A stretch of 64,000 nucleotides of DNA from Paenibacillus sp. sptzw28 (lineage in GTDB: Bacteria > Bacillota > Bacilli > Paenibacillales > Paenibacillaceae), in contig NZ_CP080545.1 of assembly GCF_019550795.1 (NCBI RefSeq), forward strand, positions 4,250,001 to 4,314,000, given 5' to 3'. This document shows positions 16,416-27,270 of the stretch, piece after piece. A program made the position numbers and the translations under genes. The notes beneath the pieces were generated by a model. That model did not search any database, was not told the origin of the DNA, and saw nothing but the letters and a program-made list of their open reading frames with translations. The first letter of the stretch is position 1. Every line of letters begins with the position of its first letter.

Positions 16416-17491
16416 ATGTCGGCCTCCTTCGCATGGGCGCCCGTTAATGCATAAACGCCCTTATCAACATGCTGGCTCAGCGGCTCTGTGCCGTCACGGC
16501 GCATGCCGTATATATGTTTAATGATCTCTTCGAGCGGCGGGTCTTCAATCGTTACGTCTTCAATCCTTACCTGTGTAAGCAGCGCGCTGAGCACTGTTTC
16601 GATATCCGTTTGCGTCAAATCCACCGAAAGCTTCAGACGGCGTCCCTCCGCTTGTATAATCCCGGTTCCCGTAATTTGCGGCTCCCCCGTGTTCGTGTTT
16701 GCTTCGGCAAGCGTCAGCGCAATCGTCTTCCTGCTCAGCACATCACGTTTTAAGACGTCTATAGGAGCATCCAGTAAAATGCCGCCATGATGAATGACGA
16801 CCGCCCGTTCGCAAAGCTCTTCCACGTCGCCCGCGTCATGCGAGGTTAAGAAAACGGTCGTTCCCTCAGCGCGGTTTAAGTCGCGGATCAGCTCGCGGAT
16901 GCGCTGTTTGACCACAACATCCAGACCAATCGTCGGCTCATCAAGAAACAGAAGCTGCGGCCGATGAAGGAACGATACGGCGATCTCGCAGCGCATTCTC
17001 TCCCCGAGCGACAGCTTCCGGACAGGAGTATGCAGGTATGGGCCGAGCTCGAACCGCTCGATGAGATCATCGCGTCTGGCGATATAGTCTGCACGCTTGA
17101 GCTCATAGATACGGCTGATCAGGTCAAATGTATCGATGGGGGGCAGATGATACCAAAGCTGCGACTTTTGACCGAATACGGCACCGATTCGGAAGGCCAG
17201 CTTAGTTCTGTCACGCCACGGGGTCAGCCCGAGTACCTGCGCACTGCCCGATGTCGGATGGAGGATTCCGGTCAGCATCTTAATCGTCGTCGATTTACCG
17301 GCCCCGTTCGGTCCGAGGAACGCTACCATCTCCCCGGCGTCAACGGTTAAATCAATGCCGTGAACAGCAAGCTTCTCCTCCCATTCCGGTCTAAGCAGAG
17401 CTCGGAAGCTGCCCGATAACCCCGCCTCCTTGCGCTTAACCCGGAAGCTTTTACATAAACCGCTTGTCTGCAATGCAATCATTCCGATCAT
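16412..17491 (-). CDS. ABC-2 exporter ATPase (NatA-like)
   Basis: A 359-residue ABC ATPase with Walker A GPNGAGKST, Q-loop FGQKSQLWYHLPP, signature LSLGERMRCE, Walker B LLFLDEPTIGLD and H-loop TSHD. The LSLGERMRCE signature and the FGQKSQLW Q-loop are characteristic of the DUF990-type exporters. A C-terminal regulatory domain of about 110 residues (RKTIALTLAEAN to KHIYGM) follows. The frame opens at 17527 inside the leader terminator, so I use the ATG at 17491 (GAGG about 4 bases upstream); 17482 is an alternative. A ykkC-type leader precedes it, so transcription of all three exporter genes is probably controlled by a ligand. Confidence 0.92.
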   Translation of the reverse strand: MIGMIALQTSGLCKSFRVKRKEAGLSGSFRALLRPEWEEKLAVHGIDLTVDAGEMVAFLGPNGAGKSTTIKMLTGILHPTSGSAQVLGLTPWRDRTKLAFRIGAVFGQKSQLWYHLPPIDTFDLISRIYELKRADYIARRDDLIERFELGPYLHTPVRKLSLGERMRCEIAVSFLHRPQLLFLDEPTIGLDVVVKQRIRELIRDLNRAEGTTVFLTSHDAGDVEELCERAVVIHHGGILLDAPIDVLKRDVLSRKTIALTLAEANTNTGEPQITGTGIIQAEGRRLKLSVDLTQTDIETVLSALLTQVRIEDVTIEDPPLEEIIKHIYGMRRDGTEPLSQHVDKGVYALTGAHAKEADI

Positions 17492-17524
17492 GTCCCCTCT
17501 TGCGGTTGCTCTGCCATGGTAAAG

Positions 17525-17670
17525 CAAAGAAGACCTCCAGCGAGCGCCGCCTGATTGTAAGGCGGAACTTGCCGAAGGTCTTTTAATCCCTACGGTGTAG
17601 CGTGACTTATTGTCATTTGCCGGTTTCGCTTGGTTCGCCGTTAGCGGATCCCTAGAAACCCTTCCGTTTG
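17525..17670 (-). ncRNA. ykkC-family riboswitch, ppGpp-like subtype, with terminator
   Basis: The minus strand between the promoter and the ABC-2 ATPase gene carries, in order, CTAGGGATCC (17646-17655), ACCAAGCG (17627-17634), ACACCGTAGGGAT (17586-17598), AAAAGACC (17577-17584) and GGCAAGTT (17566-17573). This order matches ykkC RNAs. The GATCC, ACCAAGCG and GACC..GGCAAGTT elements fit subtype 2a (ppGpp) better than the guanidine-I class, which has CTGGTCCGAGAG and AAAAGCCCGGGAG. The AAAGACC segment can instead pair with GGAGGTCTT (17529-17537) to form a terminator ending TTCTTT, with inner stem CCGCC/GGCGG. This suggests an ON switch in which ligand binding blocks termination. The ligand call is by pattern only. 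Confidence 0.82.
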
Positions 17671-17677
17671 ATGTAAC

Positions 17678-17706
17678 ATATTATCATCGGAATCGCAGGC
17701 TGGCAA
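17678..17706 (-). promoter_or_regulatory. SigA promoter of the ABC-2 exporter operon
   Basis: On the minus strand TTGCCA (17701-17706) and TAATAT (17678-17683) are separated by exactly 17 bases, immediately upstream of the riboswitch. Confidence 0.8.
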
Positions 17707-17730
17707 GACTTTTTGTTGTCACGCTTAAGC

Positions 17731-17973
17731 CTATGCAGTAAACAATAAATCTTCCATCATCGTCAGCAGCCTGTACTTCATCTGCTGAAGCTTCTCAATG
17801 GCCCGTTCCAGGCAGGCTTCGTTCTCTATATGTTTCATCTTGGTTTCAATTCTGCGGTATGCCTGATGCATCTCGACGATTTCATCCGATTTTATCATAT
17901 TCCGGTCGTACAGCCGTACACGGTTCAGCAGGTCGCCCGTTGCGGCAAACAAATGTTCAAAATTGTTATTCAT
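17731..17973 (-). CDS. Small helical protein, unknown function
   Basis: I do not recognise this 80-residue protein. It is predicted almost wholly helical, with amphipathic heptads (NNFEHLFAATGDLLNRVRLY and IETKMKHIENEACLERAIEK) and no signal peptide. It may be a helical-hairpin protein similar in shape to small Bacillales regulators. The frame opens at 17994; AGAGG 9 bases before the ATG at 17973 supports the shorter start. It sits alone between pyrE and the riboswitch promoter, with no clear terminator after it. Confidence 0.6.
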   Translation of the reverse strand: MNNNFEHLFAATGDLLNRVRLYDRNMIKSDEIVEMHQAYRRIETKMKHIENEACLERAIEKLQQMKYRLLTMMEDLLFTA

Positions 17974-18076
17974 GGTCTTCAACCTCTCTCTCACTCTCTT
18001 ATTCTCTCTGTAGGATAAAGCAGTTTATGCTGCAGAATTGTAGCTTATTACCCCAAGAGCGAGTGATTGAAACAAA

Positions 18077-18118
18077 TAAAAAAAGCAGGCAGGAGAAATG
18101 TTCTCCATACTCTGCTTC
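18077..18118 (-). terminator. Terminator of the pyr operon
   Basis: After the pyrE stop an AGCAG..GGAGAA / TTCTCC..CTGCT stem on the minus strand ends in seven T residues. Confidence 0.9.
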
Positions 18119-18128
18119 GAATAACAGC

Positions 18129-18776
18129 TTAAACGCCGAACGCTTGGGGGTTCTCCCGCCATGATTGGAGCAGACCCACATCATCACTGCGCACAGTGCC
18201 GTTCCGTACGGCAACTTCAATCAGCGCGGAGTAGTTGGACAATGTTGCAAGCGGAATATTTGCCGAAGTGAAGGCATCGGCCGCCTGCTTGAATTCATAA
18301 GTAAATATCGCCACTACCCCTTGAACCTCGCAGCCGGCCTCACGCACTGCAATAGCGGCTTTAAGCGAGCTTCCGCCGGTCGAGATCAGGTCTTCGATGA
18401 GAACGACCTTTTGGCCGGGTGTGAAATAGCCTTCGATTTGATTCGTTTTTCCGTGCCCCTTCGCTTTATCCCTGACATACAGCATCGGCAGATTCAGCTT
18501 CTGCGCCACCCAAGCGGCATGGGGAATTCCACCAGTCGCAATACCCGCCACTGCCTCGCAGTCCGGATAACGCTCGCGGATAACGGCGGCGAAGCCCTCC
18601 GCGATCAGCTCACGGATCTCCGGATAAGACATCGTGAGACGGTTGTCGCAATAAATAGGCGATTTGAGTCCGGACGTCCATGTGAACGGATCGCTGGGCC
18701 GGAGGGCAACCGCATTGATTTTCAGCAGTCCTTCGGCAATTAAGCCCGGCAGTTGTTCCAATACGGGGGTGGTCAT
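18129..18776 (-). CDS. pyrE: Orotate phosphoribosyltransferase
   Basis: A 215-residue enzyme that joins orotate to PRPP to make OMP, the fifth step of UMP synthesis. The PRPP motif VVLIEDLISTGGSS (about residues 117-130) and the catalytic loop YVRDKAKGHGKTNQ are intact, as are the N-terminal FTWTSGLKSPIYCDNR contacts. The frame opens at 18806; I start at the ATG at 18776, 1 base after the pyrF stop, with AAGGAG about 10 bases upstream. It is the last gene of the operon and is followed by the terminator. Confidence 0.96.
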   Translation of the reverse strand: MTTPVLEQLPGLIAEGLLKINAVALRPSDPFTWTSGLKSPIYCDNRLTMSYPEIRELIAEGFAAVIRERYPDCEAVAGIATGGIPHAAWVAQKLNLPMLYVRDKAKGHGKTNQIEGYFTPGQKVVLIEDLISTGGSSLKAAIAVREAGCEVQGVVAIFTYEFKQAADAFTSANIPLATLSNYSALIEVAVRNGTVRSDDVGLLQSWRENPQAFGV

Positions 18777-18777
18777 G

Positions 18778-19512
18778 TTACAGCAGCTCCTTAATGATGG
18801 ATTCAATCGCCTCGCGAGGATCGGAGGCGGCGGTAATGGGACGGCCGATTACCATATAGTCGGTACCTCGCTCCAGCGCTTCGCGGGGCGTCATAATACG
18901 CGATTGGTCGTTTGCGTCTGCGCCGGAAGGCCTGATGCCCGGAGTAACGGTTTTAAAAGCGATGCCGCAGGCGGCTTTGATCGATTGTACTTCGTGCGGG
19001 GATGCGACGACTCCGCCCAAGCCGGCAAGCCTTGCAAGCTGCGCATACCGGAGCACGGTATCTTCAACGGCGCCGGCTATGCCGATCTCGTCGTTCAGCA
19101 CCGAACGGCTCGTGCTGGTCAGCTGAGTGACGGCTATGACCGTCGGCCGCTGAAGGCCGATAGAGCCGGCCAGGGCAGCTTCTACCCCTTCAAGCGCCGC
19201 TTCCATCATGCGAATGCCGCCTGCCGCATGTACATTGAAGATATCGACGCCCAGCTTAGTGACGCTGTTCGCGCCGCCTTTGACGGTATTCGGGATATCG
19301 TGCATTTTAAGATCCAGAAACACTCGGTAGCCGCGTTCCTTGAGCGAAGCGACAAAGCCTGGACCGGCGGCGTAAAACAGCTGCATGCCTACCTTCATAT
19401 AGCAGGGAATGCCCTCGAGGCTGCGCAGCAGAGTTTCGGCAGCCGCCGCATCCGGGTAGTCAAGCGCTACCATTACGCGTCCTGCCGCTTCCTCGCGAGT
19501 CAGCTTAATCAT
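18778..19512 (-). CDS. pyrF: Orotidine 5'-phosphate decarboxylase
   Basis: A 244-residue OMP decarboxylase that forms UMP. The catalytic DxKxxD motif appears as FLDLKMHDIPNT (about residues 61-72), and phosphate contacts are in VTPGIRPSGADANDQSRIMT and YMVIGRPIT. Length is typical of the bacterial TIM-barrel enzyme. AGGAGG lies 7 bases before the ATG. It follows carB after a 152-base gap with two strong hairpins; pyrK and pyrD, found between carB and pyrF in B. subtilis, are absent. Confidence 0.97.
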   Translation of the reverse strand: MIKLTREEAAGRVMVALDYPDAAAAETLLRSLEGIPCYMKVGMQLFYAAGPGFVASLKERGYRVFLDLKMHDIPNTVKGGANSVTKLGVDIFNVHAAGGIRMMEAALEGVEAALAGSIGLQRPTVIAVTQLTSTSRSVLNDEIGIAGAVEDTVLRYAQLARLAGLGGVVASPHEVQSIKAACGIAFKTVTPGIRPSGADANDQSRIMTPREALERGTDYMVIGRPITAASDPREAIESIIKELL

Positions 19513-19601
19513 TCAAACACCTCCTGAAAAATTTGCTGCATGCATCATCCCTTGGAGCCGGAGCGCACGATATAGGCAAGCAAAAGTAGAGCTAATCATG
19601 G

Positions 19602-19648
19602 CGAAAGCCTGCTTGGGGGCAGGCTTTCGCGGGCGGTTTCGGCCGCCC
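19602..19648 (-). other. Two stable hairpins in the carB-pyrF gap
   Basis: A perfect 11-bp stem (19602-19612 with 19619-19629) and a GGGCGG/CCGCCC stem (19631-19648) lie between carB and pyrF. No T run follows on the minus strand, so these look like mRNA processing or stability elements rather than terminators. Confidence 0.6.
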
Positions 19649-19664
19649 GGCTGTTGATGATTGT

Positions 19665-22600
19665 TTACAGAAGCACCGGCATCGGGCGAGACGAGAAGTT
19701 GATCGTCTGCAGCATATTGAGCAAGGCGCGTACCGTATCCAGCGATGTCATACATACGACTCCGTTCTCGACCGCTTCACGGCGGATGCGGAATCCGTCG
19801 CGCTCGGGAGTTTTGCCCTTCGTAAGCGTATTGACGACGAAGTGGGCTTGACCGTCCCGGATCAGATCAAGAATGTTCGGTGAGCCTTCACTCAGTTTGT
19901 TCACGCGCTTGACGCGCAGACCGGCTTCTTCAAGCGATGTCGCCGTGCCGCCCGTTGCTATGATATTGTAGCCCAGATCGTAAAAGCCGCGCAGTATTTC
20001 GAGCGCTTCCGGTTTATCTTTATCGGCAACTGTCGCGATGATCGAGCCGGTCGGCGGAATGCGCATGCCTGCCCCGATGAGACCTTTGTACAATGCCTTC
20101 GCGTACTGCTGATCGCGGCCCATGACTTCGCCGGTCGATTTCATCTCCGGTGTCAGTGTCGGGTCGACGCGGCGCAGCTTCGCGAACGAGAATACCGGCA
20201 CTTTAACCGACACATAATCTTGTTCCGGCCATAATCCTTCCGTGTAGCCGAGATTCGCGAGCTTTTTACCCAGAATCGCTTTGGTCGCCAGATTGGCCAT
20301 CGGAATGTTGGTTACTTTACTTAAGAACGGAACCGTGCGCGACGAGCGCGGGTTGACTTCAATGACATATACTTCATCCTGAAAAATGACGAACTGAATG
20401 TTGACCAGACCGATAACTTTAAACTCTTTGGCGATTTTTATCGTTATGTCGATCATTTGCTGCTTCTGCTTATCACTTAGCGACTGCGGCGGATACACCG
20501 CTATCGAGTCGCCGGAGTGGACGCCGGCGCGCTCAACATGCTCCATTATCCCGGGGATGAGTACCGTCTCGCCGTCGCAAATCGCATCGACTTCGGCTTC
20601 TTTGCCAAGCATATAGCGGTCGATGAGAACCGGATGCTCCGGATTGATCTTCACTGCCTGCTCCATGTAGCTGAGCAGCTCGTCATCGGAGTAGACGATC
20701 TCCATCGCGCGGCCGCCAAGGACGTAAGACGGGCGAACAAGCACCGGATAACCGAGTCCGGCGGCGGTTTCGACCGCCTCGCCCACTGTAGTCACGGTTT
20801 TTCCTTTCGGCTGTGCAATGTCCAGCTTTCTGAGCAGCGCTTCGAATTTTTTGCGGTCTTCCGCGGCATCAATGCTCTCAAGGCTCGAGCCCAGAATGCG
20901 GACGCCGGCTTTCGTCAACGGCGCTGCGAGATTGATCGCCGTCTGACCGCCGAATTGTACGATTACGCCAATCGGCTTCTCCTGCTCGATAACGTTCATC
21001 ACGTCCTCGAAGAAGAGAGGCTCGAAATACAGACGGTCCGAGGTCGAGAAGTCCGTAGAAACCGTCTCAGGGTTGTTGTTGATAATGACAGCTTCATATC
21101 CTGCGTCCTGGATCGCCCATACCGCATGAACCGTAGAGTAGTCAAACTCGATCCCTTGACCGATCCTGATTGGGCCCGAGCCCAGCACCAGCACTTTCTC
21201 CTTGGCTGTCTCGGTCACTTCGTTCTCTGTTTCATAGGTCGAGTAATAGTATGGCGTCGTAGCCTCAAACTCGGCCGCGCATGTGTCTACCATTTTGTAT
21301 ACCGGCTTCAGTCCCTGCGCCAAGCGGAACTCGCGCACGTCATGCTCGCTTGCGAAATCCTTATGTCCGCCTTCGCGGCGGATCTCTGCGATGGAGCGGT
21401 CGGAAAAGCCTTTTCTTTTGGCGGAGTAAAGCAGTTCATTCGTAAGCTTGGGAGCACGGCGCAGTTCATCCTCAAAGCGAACGATGCCTTCAATCTTATC
21501 AAGGAACCACCAGTCGATTTTCGTCAAATCCTGAATGTCCTGCAGCTGGTAGCCGCGACGGAACGCCTCGGCGACAAGGAACATCCGCTCATCGTCCGGC
21601 TTCTGCAAACGCATGCGAAGCGTTTCTTCGCTCAGCTCGAAAGCATCCTTCAGGTGAAGACGGTGAACGCCGATCTCGAGCGAGCGAACCGCTTTGTGAA
21701 TCGACTCCTCGAACGTACGGCCGATAGCCATTACCTCGCCGGTCGCTTTCATTTGGGTGCCGAGTTTGCGGTTTGCCGAGGTAAATTTATCAAACGGCCA
21801 ACGCGGGATTTTGGATACGATATAATCGAGCGTCGGCTCGAAGCATGCATAGGTTTGTCCGGTTACCGGGTTGACAAGCTCGTCAAGGGTATAACCGACT
21901 GCGATTTTGGCCGCCATCTTGGCGATCGGATAACCGGTCGCTTTGGAAGCAAGCGCGGATGAACGGCTTACGCGCGGGTTGACTTCAATTACATAATATT
22001 GATAGCTGTTCGGGTCAAGCGCGAACTGGACATTACAGCCTCCCTCAATGCTCAGAGCGCGGATGATTTTGAGTGACGCCGAACGAAGCATCTGGTACTC
22101 GCGGTCCGACAGCGTCTGGCTTGGAGCAACGACGATCGAATCGCCCGTATGAACGCCGACCGGATCGAAGTTCTCCATGTTGCACACCACGATGCAGTTG
22201 TCGTTGGCATCGCGCATAACCTCGTACTCGACTTCTTTCATCCCGGCGATCGATTTCTCGATCAGGCACTGGTTGATCGGGCTGTAACGAATACCCGAAG
22301 CAACGATTTCGAGCAGCTCTTCCTCATTGGAGCAAATGCCGCCGCCCGTGCCTCCCAGCGTATAAGCGGGACGGACGATGATCGGGTAACCGATCTCGTT
22401 GGCGAAATCAAGGGCCTCCTGCACGGTCGTAACGATAACGCTCTCCGGTACCGGCTGCTCCAGCTCACGCATGAGATCGCGGAACAGGTCACGGTCTTCG
22501 GCACGCTCGATCGCAGTCAATTGCGTACCGAGCAGCTGTACGTTTTCACGCTCCAGCACGCCCGCGCGGGCCAGCTCCACCGCCATATTAAGGCCGGTTT

Positions 22601-22877
22601 GACCGCCCAGAGTCGGAAGCAAGCCGTCCGGACGCTCCTGGCGGATTATTTGGGTTACGAATTCGAGCGTGATCGGCTCGATGTAAACTTTATCAGCCAT
22701 ATTGGTATCTGTCATGATCGTGGCGGGGTTGCTGTTGATCAGAACGACTTCATAGCCTTCTTCTCTGAGCGCCTGGCAAGCCTGGGTACCGGCATAGTCG
22801 AACTCCGCCGCCTGTCCGATGACAATCGGGCCGGAGCCGATGACTAGAATTTTTTTGAGCTTGTTATTTTTGGGCAT
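19665..22877 (-). CDS. carB: Carbamoyl-phosphate synthase large chain
   Basis: A 1070-residue synthetase of normal length. The two homologous ATP-grasp halves are visible: the first with [14 protein letters not shown] and [13 protein letters not shown], the second with [13 protein letters not shown] and [15 protein letters not shown]-terminal MGS-like allosteric domain (about 930-1070, with [13 protein letters not shown]) follows. It makes carbamoyl phosphate with ammonia supplied by CarA. The ATG overlaps the end of carA by 14 bases and has AGGAG 9 bases upstream. As the only carbamoyl-phosphate synthase in view, and being in the pyr operon, it is probably under PyrR control. Confidence 0.97.
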   Translation of the reverse strand: MPKNNKLKKILVIGSGPIVIGQAAEFDYAGTQACQALREEGYEVVLINSNPATIMTDTNMADKVYIEPITLEFVTQIIRQERPDGLLPTLGGQTGLNMAVELARAGVLERENVQLLGTQLTAIERAEDRDLFRDLMRELEQPVPESVIVTTVQEALDFANEIGYPIIVRPAYTLGGTGGGICSNEEELLEIVASGIRYSPINQCLIEKSIAGMKEVEYEVMRDANDNCIVVCNMENFDPVGVHTGDSIVVAPSQTLSDREYQMLRSASLKIIRALSIEGGCNVQFALDPNSYQYYVIEVNPRVSRSSALASKATGYPIAKMAAKIAVGYTLDELVNPVTGQTYACFEPTLDYIVSKIPRWPFDKFTSANRKLGTQMKATGEVMAIGRTFEESIHKAVRSLEIGVHRLHLKDAFELSEETLRMRLQKPDDERMFLVAEAFRRGYQLQDIQDLTKIDWWFLDKIEGIVRFEDELRRAPKLTNELLYSAKRKGFSDRSIAEIRREGGHKDFASEHDVREFRLAQGLKPVYKMVDTCAAEFEATTPYYYSTYETENEVTETAKEKVLVLGSGPIRIGQGIEFDYSTVHAVWAIQDAGYEAVIINNNPETVSTDFSTSDRLYFEPLFFEDVMNVIEQEKPIGVIVQFGGQTAINLAAPLTKAGVRILGSSLESIDAAEDRKKFEALLRKLDIAQPKGKTVTTVGEAVETAAGLGYPVLVRPSYVLGGRAMEIVYSDDELLSYMEQAVKINPEHPVLIDRYMLGKEAEVDAICDGETVLIPGIMEHVERAGVHSGDSIAVYPPQSLSDKQKQQMIDITIKIAKEFKVIGLVNIQFVIFQDEVYVIEVNPRSSRTVPFLSKVTNIPMANLATKAILGKKLANLGYTEGLWPEQDYVSVKVPVFSFAKLRRVDPTLTPEMKSTGEVMGRDQQYAKALYKGLIGAGMRIPPTGSIIATVADKDKPEALEILRGFYDLGYNIIATGGTATSLEEAGLRVKRVNKLSEGSPNILDLIRDGQAHFVVNTLTKGKTPERDGFRIRREAVENGVVCMTSLDTVRALLNMLQTINFSSRPMPVLL

Positions 22878-24009
22878 ACTGCAGTTCTCCTCTCAATGCC
22901 TCCGCAAGCTGGGCTTGACGCGGTCTCTGCGGGTTGTTTTTCTTGTAATCGCGGATCATTTCCAGGAATTCGTCGAACAAGTAACTGGAGTCGAACGGTC
23001 CAGGCGCCGCTTCCGGATGGTATTGAACCGAGAATGCCGGATGAACCTTATGCTTCAATCCCTCGATCGTGCGATCGTTGTTGTTGATGTGCGTAACGGC
23101 CAGCATCGTATCCTGTACCGATTCCTCGAGCACGGTATAGCCATGATTTTGCGAAGTGATGTAGCAGCGGTTTGTCGCCAGATCCTTAACAGGATGGTTA
23201 CCACCGCGATGGCCGAATTTCAGCTTCGAAGTGTCGGCGCCGCAAGCGAGCGCGAACAGTTGATGGCCAAGGCAAATGCCGAAGATCGGATATTCGCCGA
23301 GCAATTCTTTAATCATCTTGACGGCATGCGGCACGTCTTTCGGATCCCCGGGGCCGTTGGAGAGCTGTATGCCGTCCGGCTTCAGGCGGCGGATTTGCTC
23401 CGCTGTCGTATCGTGCGGAACGACAATGACGTCGCATCCCCGCTTTGTGAGCTCGCGCAGAATCCCGCTCTTCGCTCCGAAATCAACAAGCACGATCCGT
23501 TCGCTTTCGCCCGGGCTCGAGAAGATGCTCTTCGTTGAAGTGCGGGCTACCTGGTCGGTCATTACAGGCGTTATGCCCATCCGTTCCTGCAGCTCTTCAA
23601 CGCGCTCCGTACCTGTCGTTATAATCCCCTTCATCGTTCCGTGGTGGCGCAAAATACGGGTCAGCATCCGGGTATCGATCTCGCTGATCCCGATGATTCC
23701 ATATTCCTTCAGAAGCCGGTCAATCGTATATTCAGCGCGCCAGTTGCTCGGAACCGGCTCGTGACGACGCACGACAAGGCCGTGAATGAAAGGACTGACC
23801 GATTCAAAGTCATTCCGCGTAATGCCGTAATTCCCGATAAGCGGATAGGTCATCGTTACGATTTGCCCGCAGTAGGAAGGATCGGAGATGACCTCCTGAT
23901 ATCCTGTAATCCCGGTATTGAACACCACTTCTCCGGTTGACTGACCCTCTGCGCCGAAGCCGAGGCCCGTGAACAGCGTACCGTCTTCCAATAACAATCT
24001 CGCCTGCAT
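22864..24009 (-). CDS. carA: Carbamoyl-phosphate synthase small chain
   Basis: A 381-residue glutaminase subunit. The N-terminal CPSase_sm domain ([20 protein letters not shown]) is followed by a class-I amidotransferase domain with the nucleophile Cys in [15 protein letters not shown] (about residue 245) and the late His/Glu in [10 protein letters not shown]. The frame opens at a GTG at 24018 immediately after AGGAG; the ATG at 24009 is 8 bases from it and is the better start. It lies about 117 bases downstream of pyrC, a gap in which I see no clear regulatory element. Confidence 0.97.
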   Translation of the reverse strand: MQARLLLEDGTLFTGLGFGAEGQSTGEVVFNTGITGYQEVISDPSYCGQIVTMTYPLIGNYGITRNDFESVSPFIHGLVVRRHEPVPSNWRAEYTIDRLLKEYGIIGISEIDTRMLTRILRHHGTMKGIITTGTERVEELQERMGITPVMTDQVARTSTKSIFSSPGESERIVLVDFGAKSGILRELTKRGCDVIVVPHDTTAEQIRRLKPDGIQLSNGPGDPKDVPHAVKMIKELLGEYPIFGICLGHQLFALACGADTSKLKFGHRGGNHPVKDLATNRCYITSQNHGYTVLEESVQDTMLAVTHINNNDRTIEGLKHKVHPAFSVQYHPEAAPGPFDSSYLFDEFLEMIRDYKKNNPQRPRQAQLAEALRGELQYAQK

Positions 24010-24126
24010 CCGTATCACTCCTAAAGGTTTTCGCTCTGCTTTCCCGGGACGCCTTCGGCTCGCGCAGAAGGCTGCGCCCGGTATGCATCAGCTTGATCTA
24101 AGTTGAACTGTTACTTGTCTAATGTC

Positions 24127-25416
24127 CTAAAGCTCCGACCATACAACGGCGCCATCCACCATCGTCAGCACCGGCCAACCGTATAAGTTCCAACCGCCAA
24201 ACGGCGTATTTTTGCTTTTTGAAGCGAATGTCTCCGGCTGAACATCCCGTTCGTTATCGATATCGACAATCGTAATGTCCGCAGGGGCGCCGACCGCAAG
24301 CTGTCCGCTTTTCAGTCCGAACACCCGAGCCGGATCCGAGGTCATGCGCTGCAGCAGGAAGCCTAGCGTCCATTTGCCGGAGCGTACGAATTTCGTGTAC
24401 ATAAGCGGGAACGCCGTCTCAAACCCGACGATGCCGAACGGAGCAAGCTGCATACCTCGCGCTTTCTCCTCCGCGCTATGCGGAGCATGGTCCGTCACAA
24501 TCATATCAAGCGTTCCGTCTTGAAGCCCTTCGATTACCGCCTCGACGTCGCGGGGGGTCCGAAGCGGAGGATTCATTTTCCAGTTCGAATCCATCCCGGG
24601 AATGTCCTCATCCGATAAAATCAAGTGATGCGGGCAAACCTCCGCGGTTACACGAATACCGACCTGTTTCGCCAGGCGGATCAGCCGCACCGATTGTTCG
24701 GTGCTTACATGGCAGACGTGATAGTGAACGCCAGTCGCTTCCGCAAGCAGGATGTCCCTGCCGACGTGAATCGCTTCCGATTCATTCGGAATGCCCTTAA
24801 TGCCGTGCTTCTCGGCGAATTTCCCTTCCGATACGTACAATCCTTCGACAAGCGAATCGTCTTCGCAGTGCGCGATGATCGGCATTCCGATGGAAGCGGC
24901 AAGATTCATCGCGTTCTTCATCATCTGCGCGTTTTGCACGCCCACGCCGTCGTCCGTGAACCCGATTGCCCCGGCTTCCTTCAGCGCTGCAAAATCAGTC
25001 AGCTCCCGGCCAAGCTCGTTCTTCGTAATCGCCGCATACGGCAGCACCTTGACGATCCCCTCGGTGTCTGCTTTGTCCAGTATGTACCGGACTGTATCCG
25101 GCGTATCGGTTACCGGCCTTGTATTCGGCATGCATGCGATGGTCGTAAAGCCGCCTTTCGCCGCGGAACGCGTACCGCTTGCGATGTCCTCTTTATATTC
25201 GAAACCCGGTTCGCGCAGGTGGACATGCATATCGATGAAACCGGCGGATACCAGTCTGCCTTTCGCGTCGATAATATCGTGTCCGCTTGTATCAAGCGAA
25301 TCGGCTGCCCCGTCCGCAAATGCCGATATGATTCCGTTCTCGATGCGCACATGCTTCGTTTCCAGCCGACCCGAGCTCTCGTTCCAAATTTGCCCGTTTA
25401 ATATCCATAATGACAT
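24127..25416 (-). CDS. pyrC: Dihydroorotase
   Basis: A 429-residue type-I dihydroorotase that cyclises carbamoyl aspartate. Metal ligands are in DMHVHLREPGFE (about residue 62), IAHCEDDSLV and CHVSTEQSV, and the catalytic Asp in MIVTDHAPHSAEEKARG. The bridging carboxylated Lys of other dihydroorotases is usually absent in type I, consistent with this sequence. AAAGGAG lies 12 bases before the ATG, 46 bases after pyrB. Confidence 0.96.
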   Translation of the reverse strand: MSLWILNGQIWNESSGRLETKHVRIENGIISAFADGAADSLDTSGHDIIDAKGRLVSAGFIDMHVHLREPGFEYKEDIASGTRSAAKGGFTTIACMPNTRPVTDTPDTVRYILDKADTEGIVKVLPYAAITKNELGRELTDFAALKEAGAIGFTDDGVGVQNAQMMKNAMNLAASIGMPIIAHCEDDSLVEGLYVSEGKFAEKHGIKGIPNESEAIHVGRDILLAEATGVHYHVCHVSTEQSVRLIRLAKQVGIRVTAEVCPHHLILSDEDIPGMDSNWKMNPPLRTPRDVEAVIEGLQDGTLDMIVTDHAPHSAEEKARGMQLAPFGIVGFETAFPLMYTKFVRSGKWTLGFLLQRMTSDPARVFGLKSGQLAVGAPADITIVDIDNERDVQPETFASKSKNTPFGGWNLYGWPVLTMVDGAVVWSEL

Positions 25417-25462
25417 CTTCGTTTATTTCTCCTTTCGGTGCCTGCAATCCGGCTCCCTCTGG

Positions 25463-27030
<1,568 letters not shown>

Positions 27031-27144
27031 CGTACTTTCTCGTGAATCGGGCGGTTCGCTCCCGGACTAGTGCCGCCTATGCCCAAGGAGCAAGCGTCAG
27101 TAAGTCCCGTCGACCGTTCGAATTCAACTATTCACGCTACCTTG

Positions 27145-27176
27145 ACAGCCTCTCTGGACTGAATTAAAGGTACTGC
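27145..27176 (-). promoter_or_regulatory. PyrR-binding loop (anti-antiterminator)
   Basis: On the minus strand AGTCCAGAGAGGCT (27147-27160) matches the conserved PyrR recognition loop, flanked by CAG/CTG and CCTT/AAGG pairing. It lies about 30 bases after the -10 box. This is the only such site in the operon. Confidence 0.9.
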
Positions 27177-27190
27177 TGTTTATCAAAAGA

Positions 27191-27219
27191 ATTATCCCAC
27201 GTTCGACAATTGATGTCAA
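27191..27219 (-). promoter_or_regulatory. SigA promoter of the pyr operon
   Basis: On the minus strand a perfect TTGACA (27214-27219) and GATAAT (27191-27196) are 17 bases apart. Confidence 0.9.
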
Positions 27220-27270
27220 TACTTCTTATCAATTTCATCTTTTCATGAGCCGTAAGTGGAGTCTACACGC

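Noticed and set aside
17525..17670. Guanidine-I riboswitch assignment for the ykkC-like leader
   Set aside because: The leader lacks the guanidine-I CTGGTCCGAGAG and AAAAGCCCGGGAG blocks and instead has the ppGpp-type equivalents; kept as the main alternative to test.
20517..21962. 481-codon plus-strand frame opposite carB
   Set aside because: It is a GC-driven shadow of carB; the minus-strand gene has full-length family motifs.
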